Shown piece by piece: positions 61,582-64,000 of a DNA stretch of 64,000 nt. Positions within the stretch are counted from its first letter, which is position 1. Each line of letters begins with the position of its first letter. The notes under the pieces were generated by a model. It searched no databases. It saw nothing but the letters and a program-made list of their open reading frames with translations, and was not told where the DNA came from. The stretch is taken from assembly GCA_020848035.1 (NCBI GenBank), contig JADLAX010000014.1, forward strand, positions 1 through 64,000. Direction: 5' to 3'. The stretch is from Anaerolineae bacterium (GTDB lineage Bacteria; Chloroflexota; Anaerolineae; Promineifilales; Promineifilaceae). The translations under genes were made by a program, and so were the position numbers.

Positions 61582-64000
61582 AAGGCTACTCCATTTTCTT
61601 CGGGAACGGCCGTTACCTGCCCATCACCCAGCTTGATAAACGCACGGCGCCCCAAGGTACGGCCGATTTCGGTAACGGCCGTGCGCATAATTGAATCCAC
61701 ATCCGTTGAGCTGCGAACCTTGGTCGCAATAGCGCGCAGCATCTGCTCACGCCGCGCCCGCGCCTGCTCCTGACGGAACAAAACGGTGGTCTGAATCACC
61801 ACCGCGGCCTGGCCAACCAGGCTGGATGCTCGACGTATCTGCACATCTTCGGCATACAGGGGTTCAGACGATTGGCCCGCCACCAACCCCAGCCATTGGT
61901 TACCAGCCACCAGCGGGTACAAAACAAAACTGCGCATGCCAAATCCTTCCAAAATCTGCTGGGTTTGTGTATCTACCCGCGAATCCTGGCGTATATCCGA
62001 CACAATCAGCGCCTCATCTGGCGTGATGGTGCTGAGGAAAGGCACCTGCTCCACCGGGAAACGCGCCCCAACCGGCACCATGTTTGGCACCCCTTCATTT
62101 TCCCACTGCGCCACGATGGTCACGTCGGTGGGAATGCCATCTTCCACCGGCTCGTCGAACATGAAGATGTTGGCCCGATCCAGCGATTGCAGCATGGTAG
62201 ATTGGATCAAACCGTGCAGCACGTCTTGCTCCGAGTTACTGAGCACGATGCTTTCACTACCTACGTACAGCGCTTCCGTTTCGGCGAGCGCCTTCTGGGT
62301 TTGCTCGTACAGGTAGATGGATTGCACAGAAACGGCCGCCTGACTCACCAACACACTCAGCCGTCTGATCTGACCTTCGGCAACCGTTAGCGTCCGGGGG
62401 TAGTAACCATTGATAAAACCAACCCGCCGGCTACCGATAATCAGTGGCATGTAAATGGCCGCTCTGACGTTCATCGCATTGATGAGAATCGCGCGGAATT
62501 CCTCACTAACTCGTTCATCCGTCGCCACATCCGAGTGAATCATCATTTCTTCAGAATTTACCAGATCCATAAAGCCGGGAACGCTGTCTATCCTGAATCG
62601 GGTGGGTTGTTGATTCAATTCAGAACCGCTCCAACTAGCTAACAGGTAAACTTCTTCCGGTAATTGGCCTTTTTCCCACGGTCGGTCAAAGAAGCTAATG
62701 GTGACGCTGTGCGAACCCTGGCCCAGAACGGTATGTTGACGCAGGGCCGTCAGCACGTCTTCATACGTTTGTGCGGTGTTGAGATCGGCGCTGGCCTGGT
62801 AGAGAGCGGCCGTTTCCGACAACGCCTCTTCTGTCTGGTTAAACAGCAGCCGATTGTACACCACCGCCGAAGCCTGCTGCGCAATGGCACCATACAGCCG
62901 CTCGTCCACGCTGGTAAACGTTTGCCGCGTTTGCCAACGAATAACAATTTGCCCCAAACGCAGGTTCACCACAGACAAGAACATCACCGCCACAGCCTGA
63001 ACGTTGAGTTCGGCCAGCATCTGCTTTTCCGCCGCGCTCAAACGCGGATCGTCGGCAACATCGCCAACCAGCAAAACATTTTTGCCATCCGACGGCCAAT
63101 AGCGGGAAAACGGCTGTTCACGCAGCGCAAATTTTTGGCCCAACGGCACCACATTTCTGGGCGAGGAGGCCAAAAATTGGCCAAACTGCGCCTGTCCACT
63201 GGTGTCCCGATCATAGACAAACAGGAGGGCATCAACGGCACCCACCTGGAAGCCTGGGGCAGCCGCCGAGTCAAGCACCGCATCCAGGTTTGTTGCGGTG
63301 TTTAGCTGCGAGGTGTAGGCATACAGGGTTTCCGTTTCCGCCAGGGCCGCTTGCGATTGTTCAAACAGACGGGCATTCTGAATAGCAACGGCCGCTTGAT
63401 ACACAATCGTTTCGGCCAACTGCAACGTATCCGAGTCGAACGATCGGTCGTCCAAAATGTCCAAACCAATCGTTCCCAGCACTTCATCATTCACCACCAA
63501 GGGCAGCAGCACCACCGTTTGAATGCCCTGTTCACGGAACATGGCCTGCACCGGAAGAGTCCGTGGACTATTTTGTGCATCCGTCACCACCACCATCTGC
63601 CGGGTGGCAATCACTTCCTCCGTCAGTTCATTCCCTGCTATCGGAATATGGATACCAACTGCCGAAGGTGCCTTCGGGTCATAATGTTCGGCAATGATTA
63701 GCAAATCATTTCTCTCTGGCTGGATGAGCGCCACACGCACCTGGTCCACGTTCAACGCAGTTGCCATTTCATCCACAATAATTTGCAGCGAGTGCTGTAA
63801 GTCCAGTGACGCCGCCACCTGGGTCACGATTTTGTTCAGCAACCTTTCACGGTCGGCACGAGCCTGCGCCTCCTCAAACAGCTGCCGATTCTCCAGCACC
63901 GTACCCAAAATAGAGGCGATCTGCATCAAAATTTGCCGGTCATTTTCTGTGACCGATTTATTTTCGGACACGGCAATGTTAAACGTGCCGATGGGCTGCT
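61578..64000 (-). CDS. Multi-GAF sensor protein (5' end beyond the window)
   Basis: The visible 807 codons are at least four GAF domains in tandem, linked by short helices such as LFEQSQAALAETETLYAY, without a kinase domain. The reading frame continues through 64000 (QPIGTFNIA before the GTG at 63971), so the true start lies outside and the GTG is internal. The stop overlaps the kinase start (ATGA). It probably shares signal input with that kinase. Ligands cannot be named; the GAF set resembles those of phytochrome-like and cyclic-nucleotide sensors in general only. Confidence 0.88.
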   Translation of the reverse strand, partial: QPIGTFNIAVSENKSVTENDRQILMQIASILGTVLENRQLFEEAQARADRERLLNKIVTQVAASLDLQHSLQIIVDEMATALNVDQVRVALIQPERNDLLIIAEHYDPKAPSAVGIHIPIAGNELTEEVIATRQMVVVTDAQNSPRTLPVQAMFREQGIQTVVLLPLVVNDEVLGTIGLDILDDRSFDSDTLQLAETIVYQAAVAIQNARLFEQSQAALAETETLYAYTSQLNTATNLDAVLDSAAAPGFQVGAVDALLFVYDRDTSGQAQFGQFLASSPRNVVPLGQKFALREQPFSRYWPSDGKNVLLVGDVADDPRLSAAEKQMLAELNVQAVAVMFLSVVNLRLGQIVIRWQTRQTFTSVDERLYGAIAQQASAVVYNRLLFNQTEEALSETAALYQASADLNTAQTYEDVLTALRQHTVLGQGSHSVTISFFDRPWEKGQLPEEVYLLASWSGSELNQQPTRFRIDSVPGFMDLVNSEEMMIHSDVATDERVSEEFRAILINAMNVRAAIYMPLIIGSRRVGFINGYYPRTLTVAEGQIRRLSVLVSQAAVSVQSIYLYEQTQKALAETEALYVGSESIVLSNSEQDVLHGLIQSTMLQSLDRANIFMFDEPVEDGIPTDVTIVAQWENEGVPNMVPVGARFPVEQVPFLSTITPDEALIVSDIRQDSRVDTQTQQILEGFGMRSFVLYPLVAGNQWLGLVAGQSSEPLYAEDVQIRRASSLVGQAAVVIQTTVLFRQEQARARREQMLRAIATKVRSSTDVDSIMRTAVTEIGRTLGRRAFIKLGDGQVTAVPEENGVAL

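Overview
The window looks like a chromosomal piece of a GC-rich, respiring, probably monoderm bacterium. The most likely group is Chloroflexota (Anaerolineae/Ardenticatenia-like). That placement is inferred from gene style: long GAF-rich kinases, a kinase-ATPase-TPR regulator, Rex, a b6-like bc complex, and an intergenic space crowded with short inverted repeats. No rRNA or other marker fixes the taxon. No prophage, IS transposase or CRISPR array was recognised.

Layout. 0-6.5 kb: glutaryl-CoA dehydrogenase, a phosphotransferase translationally coupled to an unknown gene, two zinc-ribbon proteins, a STAS protein and a secreted protein. 6.6-10 kb: a cytochrome bc operon on the minus strand (Rieske, cytochrome b, dihaem cytochrome c). 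10.1-12.6 kb: tRNA-Val, dcd, argS. 12.8-19.9 kb: lipoprotein, glycosyltransferase, carotenoid oxygenase and a giant Ser/Thr kinase-ATPase-TPR regulator. 20-25.1 kb: a MacAB-like export operon with two permeases. 25.4-31.8 kb: rex, then atpA-atpG-atpD-atpC-mreB on the minus strand. 32.2-39.4 kb: two large membrane proteins, a selenocysteine tRNA, a methyltransferase and an unknown membrane protein. 39.5-50.6 kb: AIM24-like protein, oxidoreductase, a large type IIG restriction-modification enzyme, enoyl-CoA hydratase, a CPBP-like membrane protein, an MFS carrier and small unknowns. 50.8-53.5 kb: a polar amino-acid ABC importer. 53.7-57.4 kb: a CHAT protease with an effector-associated domain, a Cas4-like Fe-S nuclease and a methyltransferase. 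57.5-64 kb: a GAF sensor (cut by the window edge), a PAS/GAF histidine kinase and a CheY-like receiver.

How it works together. The bc complex, F1 ATP synthase and Rex form an energy core. Four 18-bp TGTGA-N6-RCAC sites, upstream of the bc operon, upstream of rex (two) and in the atp divergent region, suggest common redox control. An FNR/CRP-type regulator could bind similar DNA.

Two genome-scale features stand out. First, the palindrome ACGGCCGT recurs roughly every 300 bp, in genes as well as between them, like the HIP1 element of cyanobacteria with a different sequence. It is scarce in the energy operons and in the AT-rich specificity part of the type IIG enzyme. Second, nearly every intergenic gap carries a short inverted repeat from one of many families. 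Members of at least three families sit in frame inside the two large membrane-protein genes, and one element is nested inside another at 39.4 kb.
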